Source: Actinernus sp. WN-2022 (Eukaryota; Cnidaria; Anthozoa; Actiniaria; Actinernidae). From it: 64,000 nt of DNA. The notes under the pieces were generated by a model. The model was not told where the DNA came from. It ran no database searches and saw only the letters and a program-made list of their open reading frames with translations. Made by a program: the position numbers and the translations under genes. Location of the stretch: positions 338,699 to 402,698 of the forward strand of contig JAOWCC010001616.1 in assembly GCA_030867875.1 (NCBI GenBank), read 5' to 3'. This document shows, piece after piece, positions 22,501 to 37,200 of this stretch. Within the stretch, counting starts at the first letter, position 1, and each line of letters begins with the position of its first letter.

Positions 22501-25500
22501 CATAAGTAAGTTAATGTGTACCTGTTGTCTTTAAAAGCCAGAAAGTCACTTTTCAACATTTTTTCCCGGATTTTTGTCAGACCTAGCGGAAAATGCTCAT
22601 TGTCACTAAGCAAATCGTCACGCCAAACTTCAGGCAAATCGGTTGTTCACGAAAAAGTTCGAAATTCTACACCCCTCCACTCAAAACACCCTCCCCCCCC
22701 CCCCTCCCCCCATAAAATACCTAGAGATCAGGAACTCGTCTTTTTGCCGTTTTCTTGAAAGGGCAAATGACAGCTAAAGATTGTTCTGGCCTTTCTAGCC
22801 TATAATTTACTTGTGTTGTGTTAGATCTATCCCATAATTTCTTTATTGGAGAGCTAGAGGTTTGGGTTTGGTTAGAAAAAGGCCATTTTCTGGTATTTGT
22901 ACTCAATATACAGGAAACGTCCATCGATTAATCTTAATCTACAGGAAGAGAACGTTGTATTGCCGTATAGTGCATCGAAATCCATTAAAAGCTCGAGAAA
23001 TGGCGCCACATTGACATTTAAGTAACATAAGTAAGTTAATGTGTACCTCTTGTGTTTAAAAGCCCGAAAGTCACTTTTCAACTTTTTTTCCCCGATTTTT
23101 GTCAGACCTAGCGGAAAATGCTCATTGTCACTAAGCAAATCGTCACGCCAAACTTCAGGCAAATCGGTTGTTCACGAAAAAGTTCGAAATTCCACACCCC
23201 TCCACTCAAAACACCCTCCCCCCCCCCCCTCCCCCCATAAAATACCTAGAGATCAGGAACTCGTCTTTTTGCCGTTTTCTTGAAAGGGCAAATGACAGCT
23301 AAAGATTTTTCTGGCCTTTCTAGCCTATAATTTACTTGTGTTGTGTTAGATCTATCCCATAATTTCTTTATTGGAGAGCTAGAGGTTTGGGTTTGGTTAG
23401 AAAAAGGCCATTTTCTGGTATTTGTACTCAATATACAGGAAACTTCCATCGATTAATCTTAATCTACAGGAAGAGAACGTTGTATTGCCGTATAGTGCAT
23501 CGAAATCCATTACAAGCTCGAGAAATGGCGCCACATTGACATTTAGGTAACATAAGTAAGTTAATGTGTACCTGTTGTCTTTAAAAGCCAGAAAGTCACT
23601 TTTCAACATTTTTTCCCGGATTTTTGTCAGACCTAGCGGAAAATGCTCATTGTCACTAAGCAAATCGTCACGCCAAACTTCAGGCAAATCGGTTGTTCAC
23701 GAAAAAGTTCGAAATTCTACACCCCTCCACTCAAAACACCCTCCCCCCCCCCCCCTCCCCCCATAAAATACCTAGAGATCAGGAACTCGTCTTTTTGCCG
23801 TTTTCTTGAAAGGGCAAATGACAGCTAAAGATTGTTCTGGCCTTTCTAGCCTATAATTTACTTGTGTTGTGTTAGATCTATCCCATAATTTCTTTATTGG
23901 AGAGCTAGAGGTTTGGGTTTGGTTAGAAAAAGGCCATTTTCTGGTATTTGTACTCAATATACAGGAAACGTCCATCGATTAATCTTAATCTACAGGAAGA
24001 GAACGTTGTATTGCCGTATTGTGTATCGAAATCCATTACAAGCTCGAGAAATGGCGCCACATTGACATTTAGGTAACATAAGTAAGTTAATGTGTACCTG
24101 TTGTCTTTAAAAGCCAGAAAGTCACTTTTCAACATTTTTTCCCCGATTTTTGTCAGACCTAGCGGAAAATGCTCATTGTCACTAAGCAAATCGTGACGCC
24201 AAACTTCAGGCAAACCGGTTGTTCACGAAAAAGTTCGAAATTCTACACCCCTCCACTCAAAACACCCTCCCCCCCCCTCTCCCCCCATAAAATACCTAGA
24301 GATCAGGAACTCGTCTTTTTGCCGTTTTCTTGAAAGGGCAAATGACAGCTACAGATTTTTCTGGCCTTTCTAGCCTATAATTTACTTGTGTTGTGTTAGA
24401 TCTATCCCATAATTTCTTTATTGGAGAGCTAGAGGTTTGGGTTTGGTTAGAAAAAGGCCATTTTCTGGTATTTGTACTCAATATACAGGAAACTTCCATC
24501 GATTAATCTTAATCTACAGGAAGAGAACGTTGTATTGCCGTATAGTGCATCGAAATCCATTACAAGCTCGAGAAATGGCGCCACATTGACATTTAGGTAA
24601 CATAAGTAAGTTAATGTGTACCTGTTGTCTTCAAAAGCCAGAAAGTCACTTTTCAACTTTTTTCCCCCGATTTTTGTCAGACCTAGCGGAAAATGCTCAT
24701 TGTCACTAAGCAAATCGTCACGCCAAACTTCAGGGAAATCGGTTGTTCACGAAAAAGTTCGAAATTCCACACCCCTCCACTCAAAACACCCCCCCCCCCC
24801 CTCCCCCCATAAAATACCTAGAGATCAGGAACTCGTCTTTTTGCCGTTTTCTTGAAAGGGCAAATGACAGCTAAAGATTTTTCTGGCCTTTCTAGCCTAT
24901 AATTTACTTGTGTTGTGTTAGATCTATCCCATAATTTCTTTATTGGAGAGCTAGAGGTTTGGGTTTGGTTAGAAAAAGGCCATTTTCTGGTATTTGTACT
25001 CAATATACAGGAAACGTCCATCGATTAATCTTAATCTACAGGAAGAGAACGTTGTATTGCCGTATTGTGTATCGAAATCCATTAAAAGCTCGAGAAATGG
25101 CGTCACATTGACATTTAGGTAACATAAGTAAGTTAATGTGTACCTGTTGTCTTTAAAAGCCAGAAAGTCACTTTTCAACTTTTTTTCCCCGATTTTTGTC
25201 AGACCTAGCGGAAAATGCTCATTGTCACTAAGCAAATCGTCACGCCAAACTTCAGGCAAATCGGTTGTTCACGAAAAAGTTCGAAATTATACACCCCTCC
25301 ACTCAAAACACCCTCCCCCCCCCCTCCTCCCCCCATAAAATACCTAGAGATCAGGAACTCGTCTTTTTGCCGTTTTCTTGAAAGGGCAAATGACAGCTAA
25401 AGATTTTTCTGGCCTTTCTAGCCTATAATTTACTTGTGTTGTGTTAGATCTATCCCATAATTTCTTTATTGGAGAGCTAGAGGTTTGGGTTTGGTTAGAA

Positions 25501-26892
25501 AAAGGCCATTTTCTGGTATTTGTACTCAATATACAGGAAACGTCCATCGATTAATCTTAATCTACAGGAAGAGAACGTTGTATTGCCGTATTGTGTATCG
25601 AAACCCATTAAAAGCTCGAGAAATGGCGCCACATTGACATTTAGGTAACATAAGTAAGTTAATGTGTACCTGTTGTCTTCAAAAGCCAGAAAGTCACTTT
25701 TCAACTTTTTTCCCCCGATTTTTGTCAGACCTAGCGGAAAATGCTCATTGTCACTAAGCAAATCGTCACGCCAAACTTCAGGCAAATCGGTTGTTCACGA
25801 AAAAGTTCGAAATTCCACACCCCTCCACTCAAAACACCCCCCCCCCCCCCTCCCCCCATAAAATACCTAGAGATCAGGAACTCGTCTTTTTGCCGTTTTC
25901 TTGAAAGGGCAAATGACAGCTAAAGATTTTTCTGGCCTTTCTAGCCTATAATTTACTTGTGTTGTGTTAGATCTATCCCATAATTTCTTTATTGGAGAGC
26001 TAGAGGTTTGGGTTTGGTTAGAAAAAGGCCATTTTCTGGTATTTGTACTCAATATACAGGAAACGTCCATCGATTAAACTTAATCTACAGGAAGAGAACG
26101 TTGTATTGCCGTATTGTGTATCGAAATCCATTAAAAGCTCGAGAAATGGCGCCACATTGACATTTAGGTAACATAAGTAAGTTAATGTGTACCTGTTGTC
26201 TTTAAAAGCCAGAAAGTCACTTTTCAACTTTTTTCCCCCGATTTTTGTCAGACCTAGCGGAAAATGCTCATTGTCACTAAGCAAATCGTCACGCCAAACT
26301 TCAGGCAAATCGGTTGTTCACGAAAAAGTTCGAAATTCTACACCCCTCCACTCAAAACACCCTCCCCCCCTCCTCCCCCCATAAAATACCTAGAGATCAG
26401 GAACTCGTCTTTTTGCCGTTTTCTTGAAAGGGCAAATGACAGCTAAAGATTTTTCTGGCCTTTCTAGCCTATAATTTACTTGTGTTGTGTTAGATCTATC
26501 CCATAATTTCTTTATTGGAGAGCTAGAGGTTTGGGTTTGGTTAGAAAAAGGCCATTTTCTGGTATTTGTACTCAATATACAGGAAACGTCCATCAATTAA
26601 TCTTAATCTACAGGAAGAGAACGTTGTATTGCCGTATTGTGTATCGAAATCCATTAAAAGCTCGAGAAATGGCGCCACATTGACATTTAGGTAACATAAG
26701 TAAGTTAATGTGTACCTGTTGTCTTTAAAAGCCAGAAAGTCACTTTTCAACTTTTTTTCCCCGATTTTTGTCAGACCTAGCGGAAAATGCTCATTGTCAC
26801 TAAGCAAATCGTCACGCCAAAGTTCAGGCAAATCGGTTGTTCACGAAAAAGTTCGAAATTCTACACCCCTCCACTCAAAACACCCTCCCCCC
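19580..26892. repeat. S-anchored HOR unit 3, 14 monomers (S H K/H K K R K' R H G T M X Y)
   Basis: Starts are 19580 (S), 20091 (H), 20615 (K/H chimera), 21139 (K), 21661 (K), 22187 (R), 22712 (K' chimera), 23237 (R), 23763 (H), 24287 (G), 24809 (T), 25335 (M), 25858 and 26381. Relative to the canonical order, the K-R part is amplified. The unit ends differently from the others: 25858 has ATTAAACTTAATC and 26381 has CATCAATTAA, CCAAAGTTCAGG and a minimal C tract. At 26893 the array switches to the B subfamily. The monomers at 22712 and 23763 share AAGATTGTTCTGG, as does the partial monomer at 63818. Confidence 0.86.
20615..21138. repeat. Chimeric monomer m39 (K left, H right)
   Basis: The left part carries all K marks: AGCTACAGAT, CAACATACAGG, TTTAAGTAACAT and CCTCTTGTGTTT, the last ending at 20960. 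The right part carries H marks: AAAAGCCAG at 20961-20969, CAACATTTTTTCCCC, CGTGACGCC and the CTCTCCCCCC tract. The switch lies between 20960 and 20968. The left neighbour is H and the right neighbour is K, so the order is H, K/H, K. That is the product expected when K pairs with H one monomer out of register and crosses over. Confidence 0.85.
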
Positions 26893-29800
26893 ATAAAATA
26901 CCTAGAGATCAGGAACTCGTCTTTTTGCCGTTTTCTTGAAAGGGCAAATGACAGCTAAAGATTTTACTGGCCTTTCTAGCCTATAATTTACTTGTGTTGT
27001 GTTAGATCTATCCCATAATTTCTTTATTGGAGAGCTAGAGGTTTGGGTTTGGTTAGAAAAAGGCCATTTTCTGGTATTTATACTCAATATACAGGAAACT
27101 TCCATCCATTAATCTTAATCTACAAGAAGAGAACGTTGTATTGCCGTATAGTGCATCGAAATCCATTAAAAGCTCGAGAAATGGCGCCACATTGACATTT
27201 AGGTAACATAAGTAAGTTAATGTGTACCTGTTGTCTTTAAAAGCCAGAAAGTCACTTTTCAACATTTTTCCCCGATTTTTGTCAGACCTAGCGGAAAACG
27301 CTCATTGTCACTAAGCAAATCGCCACGCCAAACTTCAGGCAAATCGGTTGTTCACGAAAAAGTTCGAAATTCTACACCCCTCCACTCAAAACACCCTCCC
27401 CCCCCCCTCCCCCCATAAAATACCTAGAGATCAGGAACTCGTCTTTTTGCCGTTTTCTTGAAAGGGCAAATGACAGCTAAAGATTTTTCTGGCCTTTCTA
27501 GCCTATAATTTACTTGTGTTGTGTTAGATATATCCCATAATTTCTTTATTGGAGAGCTAGAGGTTTGGGTTTGGTTAGAAAAAGGCCATTTTCTGGTATT
27601 TGTACTCAATATACAGGAAACTTCCATCGATTAATCTTAATCTACAGGAAGAGAACGTTGTATTACCGTATAGTGCATCGAAATCCATTAAAAGCTCGAG
27701 AAATGGCGCCACATTGACATTTAGGTAACATAAGTAAGTTAATGTGTACCTGTTGTCTTTAAAAGCCAGAAAGTCACTTTTCAACTTTTTTTCCCCGATT
27801 TTTGTCAGACCTAGCGGAAAATGCTCATTGTCACTAAGCAAATCGTCACGCCAAACTTCAGGCAAATCGCTTGTTCACGAAAAAGTTCGAAATTCTACAC
27901 CCCTCCACTCAAAACACCCTCCCCCCCCCCTCCCCCCATAAAATACCTTGAGATCAGGAACTCGTCTTTTTGCCGTTTTCTTGAAAGGGCAAATGACAGC
28001 TAAAGATTTTTCTGGCCTTTCTAGCCTATAATTTACTTGTGTTGTGTTAGATCTATCCCATAATTTCTTTATTGGAGAGCTAGAGGTTTGGGTTTGGTTA
28101 GAAAAAAGGCCATTTTCTGGTATTTGTACTCAATATACAGCAAACTTCCATCGATTAATCTTAATCTACAGGAAGAGAACGTTGTATTGCCGTATAGTGC
28201 ATCGAAATCCATTAAAAGCTCGAGAAATGACGCCACATTGACATTTAGGTAACATAAGTAAGTTAATGTGTACCTGTTGTCTTTAAAAGCCAGAAAGTCA
28301 CTTTTCAACTTTTTTCCCCCGATTTTTGTCAGACCTAGCGGAAAATGCTCATTGTCACTAAGCAAATCGTCACGCCAAACTTCAGGCAAATCGGTTGTTC
28401 ACGAAAAAGTTCGAAATTCTACACCCCTCCACTCAAAACACCCTCCCCCCCCCCCTCCCCCCATAAAATACCTAGAGATCAGGAACTCGTCTTTTTGCCG
28501 TTTTCTTGAAAGGGCAAATGACAGCTAAAGATTTTTCTGGCCTTTCTAGCCTATAATTTACTTGTGTTGTGTTAGATATATCCCATAATTTCTTTATTGG
28601 AGAGCTAGAGGTTTGGGTTTGGTTAGAAAAAGGCCATTTTCTGGTATTTGTACTCAATATACAGTAAACTTCCATCGATTAATCTTAATCTACAGGAAGA
28701 GAACGTTGTATTACCGTATAGTGCATCGAAATCCATTAAAAGCTCGAGAAATGGCGCCACATTGACATTTAGGTAACATAAGTAAGTTAATGTGTACCTG
28801 TTGTCTTTAAAAGCCAAAAAGTCACTTTTCAACTTTTTTTCCCCGATTTTTGTCAGACCTAGCGGAAAATGCTCATTGTCACTAAGCAAATCGTCACGCC
28901 AAACTTCAGGCAAATCGCTTGTTCACGAAAAAGTTCGAAATTCTACACCCCTCCACTCAAAACACCCTCCCCCCCCTCCCCCCATAAAATACCTTGAGAT
29001 CAGGAACTCGTCTTTTTGCCGTTTTCTTGAAAGGGCAAATGACAGCTAAAGATTTTTCTGGCCTTTCTAGCCTATAATTTACTTGTGTTGTGTTAGATCT
29101 ATCCCATAATTTCTTTATTGGAGAGCTAGAGGTTTGGGTTTGGTTAGAAAAAGGCCATTTTCTGGTATTTATACTCAATATACAGGAAACTTCCATCCAT
29201 TAATCTTAATCTACAAGAAGAGAACGTTGTATTGCCGTATAGTGCATCGAAATCCATTAAAAGCTCGAGAAATGGCGCCACATTGACATTTAGGTAACAT
29301 AAGTAAGTTAATGTGTACCTGTTGTCTTTAAAAGCCAGAAAGTCACTTTTCAACATTTTTCCCCGATTTTTGTCAGACCTAGCGGAAAACGCTCATTGTC
29401 ACTAAGCAAATCGCCACGCCAAACTTCAGGCAAATCGGTTGTTCACGAAAAAGTTCGAAATTCTACACCCCTCCACTCAAAACACCCTCCCCCCCCCTCC
29501 CCCCATAAAATACCTAGAGATCAGGAACTCGTCTTTTTGCCGTTTTCTTGAAAGGGCAAATGACAGCTAAAGATTTTTCTGGCCTTTCTAGCCTATAATT
29601 TACTTGTGTTGTGTTAGATATATCCCATAATTTCTTTATTGGAGAGCTAGAGGTTTGGGTTTGGTTAGAAAAAGGCCATTTTCTGGTATTTGTACTCAAT
29701 ATACAGGAAACTTCCATCGATTAATCTTAATCTACAGGAAGAGAACGTTGTATTACCGTATAGTGCATCGAAATCCATTAAAAGCTCGAGAAATGGCGCC

Positions 29801-31073
29801 ACATTGACATTTAGGTAACATAAGTAAGTTAATGTGTACCTGTTGTCTTTAAAAGCCAGAAAGTCACTTTTCAACTTTTTTTCCCCGATTTTTGTCAGAC
29901 CTAGCGGAAAATGCTCATTGTCACTAAGCAAATCGTCACGCCAAACTTCAGGCAAATCGCTTGTTCACGAAAAAGTTCGAAATTCTACACCCCTCCACTC
30001 AAAACACCCTCCCCCCCCCTCCCCCCATAAAATACCTTGAGATCAGGAACTCGTCTTTTTGCCGTTTTCTTGAAAGGGCAAATGACAGCTAAAGATTTTT
30101 CTGGCCTTTCTAGCCTATAATTTACTTGTGTTGTGTTAGATCTATCCCATAATTTCTTTATTGGAGAGCTAGAGGTTTGGGTTTGGTTAGAAAAAAGGCC
30201 ATTTTCTGGTATTTGTACTCAATATACAGCAAACTTCCATCGATTAATCTTAATCTACAGGAAGAGAACGTTGTATTGCCGTATAGTGCATCGAAATCCA
30301 TTAAAAGCTCGAGAAATGACGCCACATTGACATTTAGGTAACATAAGTAAGTTAATGTGTACCTGTTGTCTTTAAAAGCCAGAAAGTCACTTTTCAACTT
30401 TTTTCCCCCGATTTTTGTCAGACCTAGCGGAAAATGCTCATTGTCACTAAGCAAATCGTCACGCCAAACTTCAGGCAAATCGGTTGTTCACGAAAAAGTT
30501 CGAAATTCTACACCCCTCCACTCAAAACACCCTCCCCCCCCCCCCTCCCCCCATAAAATACCTAGAGATCAGGAACTCGTCTTTTTGCCGTTTTCTTGAA
30601 AGGGCAAATGACAGCTAAAGATTTTTCTGGCCTTTCTAGCCTATAATTTACTTGTGTTGTGTTAGATATATCCCATAATTTCTTTATTGGAGAGCTAGAG
30701 GTTTGGGTTTGGTTAGAAAAAGGCCATTTTCTGGTATTTGTACTCAATATACAGTAAACTTCCATCGATTAATCTTAATCTACAGGAAGAGAACGTTGTA
30801 TTACCGTATAGTGCATCGAAATCCATTAAAAGCTCGAGAAATGGCGCCACATTGACATTTAGGTAACATAAGTAAGTTAATGTGTACCTGTTGTCTTTAA
30901 AAGCCAGAAAGTCACTTTTCAACTTTTTTTCCCCGATTTTTGTCAGACCTAGCGGAAAATGCTCATTGTCACTAAGCAAATCGTCACGCCAAACTTCAGG
31001 CAAATCGCTTGTTCACGAAAAAGTTCGAAATTCTACACCCCTCCACTCAAAACACCCTCCCCCCCCTCCCCCC
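26893..31073. repeat. B-subfamily tetramer HOR, two rounds
   Basis: Monomers start at 26893, 27415, 27938 and 28463, and again at 28984, 29505, 30027 and 30553. Homologous starts are 2089-2091 bp apart. In order, the tetramer is: (1) TATTTATACTC with CCATCCATTAATC and a one-base-short CATTTTTCCCC tract; (2) AGATATATCC with GTATTACCG and AATCGCTTGTTC; (3) ACCTTGAGATC with an extra A in AGAAAAAAGG and AAATGACGCC; (4) AGATATATCC with CAGTAAACTT. The rounds are almost identical. A private change is AAGCCAAAAAG near 28812. B marks are absent from the units to the left, so the boundary near 26.9 kb is sharp. Confidence 0.88.
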
Positions 31074-34000
31074 ATAAAATACCTTGAGATCAGGAACTCG
31101 TCTTTTTGCCGTTTTCTTGAAAGGGCAAATGACAGCTAAAGATTTTTCTGGCCTTTCTAGCCTATAATTTACTTGTGTTGTGTTAGATCTATCCCATAAT
31201 TTCTTTATTGGAGAGCTAGAGGTTTGGGTTTGGTTAGAAAAAAGGCCATTTTCTGGTATTTGTACTCAATATACAGCAAACTTCCATCGATTAATCTTAA
31301 TCTACAGGAAGAGAACGTTGTATTACCGTATAGTGCATCGAAATCCATTAAAAGCTCGAGAAATGGCGCCACATTGACATTTAGGTAACATAAGTAAGTT
31401 AATGTGTACCTGTTGTCTTTAAAAGCCAGAAAGTCACTTTTCAACTTTTTTTCCCCGATTTTTGTCAGACCTAGCGGAAAATGCTCATTGTCACTCAGCA
31501 AATCGTCACGCCAAACTTCAGGCAAATCGCTTGTTCACGAAAAAGTTCGAAATTCTACACCCCTCCACTCAAAACACCCTCCCCCCCCTCCCCCCATAAA
31601 ATACCTTGAGATCAGGAACTCGTCTTTTTGCCGTTTTCTTGAAAGGGCAAATGACAGCTAAAGATTTTTCTGGCCTTTCTAGCCTATAATTTACTTGTGT
31701 TGTGTTAGATATATCCCATAATTTCTTTATTGGAGAGCTAGAGGTTTGGGTTTGGTTAGAAAAAGGCCATTTTCTGGTATTTGTACTCAATATACAGGAA
31801 ACTTCCATCGATTAATCTTAATCTACAGGAAGAGAACGTTGTATTACCGTATAGTGCATCGAAATCCATTAAAAGCTCGAGAAATGGCGCCACATTGACA
31901 TTTAGGTAACATAAGTAAATTAATGTGTACCTGTTGTCTTTAAAAGCCAGAAAGTCACTTTTCAACTTTTTTTCCCCGATTTTTGTCAGACCTAGCGGAA
32001 AATGCTCATTGTCACTAAGCAAATCGTCACGCCAAACTTCAGGCAAATCGCTTGTTCACGAAAAAGTTCGAAATTCTACACCCCTCCACTCAAAACACCC
32101 TCCCCCCCCCTCCCTCCATAAAATACCTTGAGATCAGGAACTCGTCTTTTTGCCGTTTTCTTGAAAGGGCAAATGACAGCTAAAGATTTTTCTGGCCTTT
32201 CTAGCCTATAATTTACTTGTGTTGTGTTAGATCTATCCCATAATTTCTTTATTGGAGAGCTAGAGGTTTGGGTTTGGTTAGAAAAAAGGCCATTTTCTGG
32301 TATTTGTACTCAATATACAGCAAACTTCCATCGATTAATCTTAATCTACAGGAAGAGAACGTTGTATTGCCGTATAGTGCATCGAAATCCATTAAAAGCT
32401 CGAGAAATGACGCCACATTGACATTTAGGTAACATAAGTAAGTTAATGTGTACCTGTTGTCTTTAAAAGCCAGAAAGTCACTTTTCAACTTTTTTCCCCC
32501 GATTTTTGTCAGACCTAGCGGAAAATGCTCATTGTCACTAAGCAAATCGTCACGCCAAACTTCAGGCAAATCGGTTGTTCACGAAAAAGTTCGAAATTCT
32601 ACACCCCTCCACTCAAAACACCCTCCTCCCCCTTCCCCCCATAAAATACCTAGAGATCAGGAACTCGTCTTTTTGCCGTTTTCTTGAAAGGGCAAATGAC
32701 AGCTAAAGATTTTTCTGGCCTTTCTAGCCTATAATTTACTTGTGTTGTGTTAGATATATCCCATAATTTCTTTATTGGAGAGCTAGAGGTTTGGGTTTGG
32801 TTAGAAAAAGGCCATTTCCTGGTATTTGTACTCAATATACAGGAAACTTCCATCGATTAATCTTAATCTACAGGAAGAGAACGTTGTATTACCGTATAGT
32901 GCATCGAAATCCATTAAAAGCTCGAGAAATGGCGCCACATTGACATTTAGGTAACATAAGTAAGTTAATGTGTACCTGTTGTCTTTAAAAGCCAGAAAGT
33001 CACTTTTCAACTTTTTTTCCCCGATTTTTGTCAGACCTAGCGGAAAATGCTCATTGTCACTAAGCAAATCGTCACGCCAAACTTCAGGCAAATCGCTTGT
33101 TCACGAAAAAGTTCGAAATTCTACACCCCTCCACTCAAAACACCCTCCCCCCCCTCCTCCCATAAAATACCTTGAGATCAGGAACTCTTCTTTTTGCCGT
33201 TTTCTTGAAAGGGCAAATGACAGCTAAAGATTTTTCTGGCCTTTCTAGCCTATAATTTACTTGTGTTGTGTTAGATCTATCCCATAATTTCTTTATTGGA
33301 GAGCTAGAGGTTTGGGTTTGGTTAGAAAAAAGGCCATTTTCTGGTATTTGTACTCAATATACAGCAAACTTCCATCGATTAATCTTAATCTACAGGAAGA
33401 GAACGTTGTATTACCGTATAGTGCATCGAAATCCATTAAAAGCTCGAGAAATGGCGCCACATTGACATTTAGGTAACATAAGTAAGTTAATGTGTACCTG
33501 TTGTCTTTAAAAGCCAGAAAGTCACTTTTCAACTTTTTTTCCCCGATTTTGTCAGACCTAGCGGAAAATGCTCATTGTCACTAAGCAAATCGTCACGCCA
33601 AACTTCAGGCAAATCGCTTGTTCACGAAAAAGTTCGAAATTCTACACCCCTCCACTCAAAACACCCTCCCCCCCCCTCCCCCCATAAAATACCTTGAGAT
33701 CAGGAACTCGTCTTTTTGCCGTTTTCTTGAAAGGGCAAATGACAGCTAAAGATTTTTCTGGCCTTTCTAGCCTATAATTTACTTGTGTTGTGTTAGATCT
33801 ATCCCATAATTTCTTTATTGGAGAGCTAGAGGTTTGGGTTTGGTTAGAAAAAAGGCCATTTTCTGGTATTTGTACTCAATATACAGCAAACTTCCATCGA
33901 TTAATCTTAATCTACAGGAAGAGAACGTTGTATTGCCGTATAGTGCATCGAAATCCATTAAAAGCTCGAGAAATGACGCCACATTGACATTTAGGTAACA

Positions 34001-34205
34001 TAAGTAAGTTAATGTGTACCTGTTGTCTTTAAAAGCCAGAAAGTCACTTTTCAACTTTTTTCCCCCGATTTTTGTCAGACCTAGCGGAAAATGCTCATTG
34101 TCACTAAGCAAATCGTCACGCCAAACTTCAGGCAAATCGGTTGTTCACGAAAAAGTTCGAAATTCTACACCCCTCCACTCAAAACACCCCCCCCCCCCTC
34201 CCCCC
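31074..34205. repeat. B-subfamily monomers m59-m64
   Basis: Starts are 31074, 31596, 32118, 32641, 33162 and 33684. The types alternate irregularly between the AGATATATCC form (31596, 32641) and the ACCTTGAGATC/AGAAAAAAGG form (31074, 32118, 33162, 33684). Most share AATCGCTTGTTC. m63 has a single-base loss giving CCCCGATTTTGTC near 33543 and CTCTTCTTT for CTCGTCTTT. m60 has AAGTAAATTAATG. The tract before 32118 is CTCCCTCC and the one before 33162 is CTCCTCCC, two rare tract forms. This looks like tetramer material broken up by later exchanges. Confidence 0.82.
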
Positions 34206-37200
34206 ATAAAATACCTAGAGATCAGGAACTCGTCTTTTTGCCGTTTTCTTGAAAGGGCAAATGACAGCTAAAGATTTTTCTGGCCTTTCTAGCCTATAAT
34301 TTACTTGTGTTGTGTTAGATCTATCCCATAATTTCTTTATTGGAGAGCTAGAGGTTTGGGTTTGGTTAGAAAAAAGGCCATTTTCTGGTATTTGTACTCA
34401 ATATACAGCAAACTTCCATCGATTAATCTTAATCTACAGGAAGAGAACGTTGTATTGCCGTATAGTGCATCGAAATCCATTAAAAGCTCGAGAAATGACG
34501 CCACATTGACATTTAGGTAACATAAGTAAGTTAATGTGTACCTGTGGTCTTTAAAAGCCAGAAAGTCACTTTTCAACTTTTTTCCCCCGATTTTTGTCAG
34601 ACCTAGCGGAAAATGCTCATTGTCACTAAGCAAATCGTCAAGCCCAACTTCAGGCAAATCGGTTGTTCACGAAAAAGTTCGAAATTCTACACCCCTCCAC
34701 TCAAAACACCCTCCCCCCCCCTCCCCCCATAAAATACCTAGAGATCAGGAACTCGTCTTTTTGCCGTTTTCTTGAAAGGGCAAATGACAGCTAAAGATTT
34801 TTCTGGCCTTTCTAGCCTATAATTTACTTGTGTTGTGTTAGATATATCCCATAATTTCTTTATTGGAGAGCTAGAGGTTTGGGTTTGGTTAGAAAAAGGC
34901 CATTTTCTGGTATTTGTACTCAATATACAGGAAACTTCCATCGATTAATCTTAATCTACAGGAAGAGAACGTTGTATTACCGTATAGTGCATCGAAATCC
35001 ATTAAAAGCTCGAGAAATGGCGCCACATTGACATTTAGGTAACATAAGTAAGTTAATGTGTACCTGTTGTCTTTAAAAGCCAGAAAGTCACTTTTCAACT
35101 TTTTTCCCCCGATTTTTGTCAGACCTAGCGGAAAATGCTCATTGTCACTAAGCAAATCGTCACGCCAAACTTCAGGCAAATCGCTTGTTCACGAAAAAGT
35201 TCGAAATTCTACACCCCTCCACTCAAAACACCCCCCCCCCTCCCCCCATAAAATACCTAGAGATCAGGAACTCGTCTTTTTGCCGTTTTCTTGAAAGGGC
35301 AAATGACAGCTAAAGATTTTTCTGGCCTTTCTAGCCTATAATTTACTTGTGTTGTGTTAGATCTATCCCATAATTTCTTTATTGGAGAGCTAGAGGTTTG
35401 GGTTTGGTTAGAAAAAGGCCATTTTCTGGTATTTGTACTCAATATACAGGAAACTTCCATCGATTAATCTTAATCTACAGGAAGAGAACGTTGTATTGCC
35501 GTATAGTGCATCGAAATCCATTAAAAGCTCGAGAAATGGCGCCACATTGACATTTAGGTAACATAAGTAAGTTAATGTGTACCTGTTGTCTTTAAAAGCC
35601 AGAAAGTCACTTTTCAACTTTTTTCCCCCGATTTTTGTCAGACCTAGCGGAAAATGCTCATTGTCACTAAGCAAATCGTCACGCCAATCTTCAGGCAAAT
35701 CGGTTGTTCACGAAAAAGTTCGAAATTCTACACCCCTCCACTCAAAACACCCTCACCCCCCTCCCCCCATAAAATACCTATAGATCAGGAACTCGTCTTT
35801 TTGCCGTTTTCTTGAAAGGGCAAATGACAGCTAAAGATTTTTCTGGCCTTTCTAGCCTATAATTTACTTGTGTTGTGTTAGATCTATCCCATAATTTCTT
35901 TATTGGAGAGCTAGAGGTTTGGGTTTGGTTAGAAAAAAGGCCATTTTCTGGTATTTGTACTCAATATACAGCAAACTTCCATCGATTAATCTTAATCTAC
36001 AGGAAGAGAACGTTGTATTGCCGTATAGTGCATCGAAATCCATTAAAAGCTCGAGAAATGACGCCACATTGACATTTAGGTAACATAAGTAAGTTAATGT
36101 GTACCTGTGGTCTTTAAAAGCCAGAAAGTCACTTTTCAACTTTTTTCCCCCGATTTTTGTCAGACCTAGCGGAAAATGCTCATTGTCACTAAGCAAATCG
36201 TCAAGCCCAACTTCAGGCAAATCGGTTGTTCACGAAAAAGTTCGAAATTCTACACCCCTCCACTCAAAACACCCTCCCCCCCCCTCCCCCCATAAAATAC
36301 CTAGAGATCAGGAACTCGTCTTTTTGCCGTTTTCTTGAAAGGGCAAATGACAGCTAAAGATTTTTCTGGCCTTTCTAGCCTATAATTTACTTGTGTTGTG
36401 TTAGATATATCCCATAATTTCTTTATTGGAGAGCTAGAGGTTTGGGTTTGGTTAGAAAAAGGCCATTTTCTGGTATTTGTACTCAATATACAGGAAACTT
36501 CCATCGATTAATCTTAATCTACAGGAAGAGAACGTTGTATTACCGTATAGTGCATCGAAATCCATTAAAAGCTCGAGAAATGGCGCCACATTGACATTTA
36601 GGTAACATAAGTAAGTTAATGTGTACCTGTTGTCTTTAAAAGCCAGAAAGTCACTTTTCAACTTTTTTTCCCCGATTTTTGTCAGACCTAGCGGAAAATG
36701 CTCATTGTCACTAAGCAAATCGTCACGCCAAACTTCAGGCAAATCGCTTGTTCACGAAAAAGTTCGAAATTCTACACCCCTCCACTCAAAACACCCTCCC
36801 CCCCCCTCCCCCCATAAAATACCTTGAGATCAGGAACTCGTCTTTTTGCCGTTTTCTTGAAAGGGCAAATGACAGCTAAAGATTTTTCTGGCCTTTCTAG
36901 CCTATAATTTACTTGTGTTGTGTTAGATCTATCCCATAATTTCTTTATTGGAGAGCTAGAGGTTTGGGTTTGGTTAGAAAAAGGCCATTTTCTGGTATTT
37001 GTACTCAATATACAGGAAACTTCCATCGATTAATCTTAATCTACAGGAAGAGAACGTTGTATTGCCGTATAGTGCATCGAAATCCATTAAAAGCTCGAGA
37101 AATGGCGCCACATTGACATTTAGGTAACATAAGTAAGTTAATGTGTACCTGTTGTCTTTAAAAGCCAGAAAGTCACTTTTCAACTTTTTTTCCCCGATTT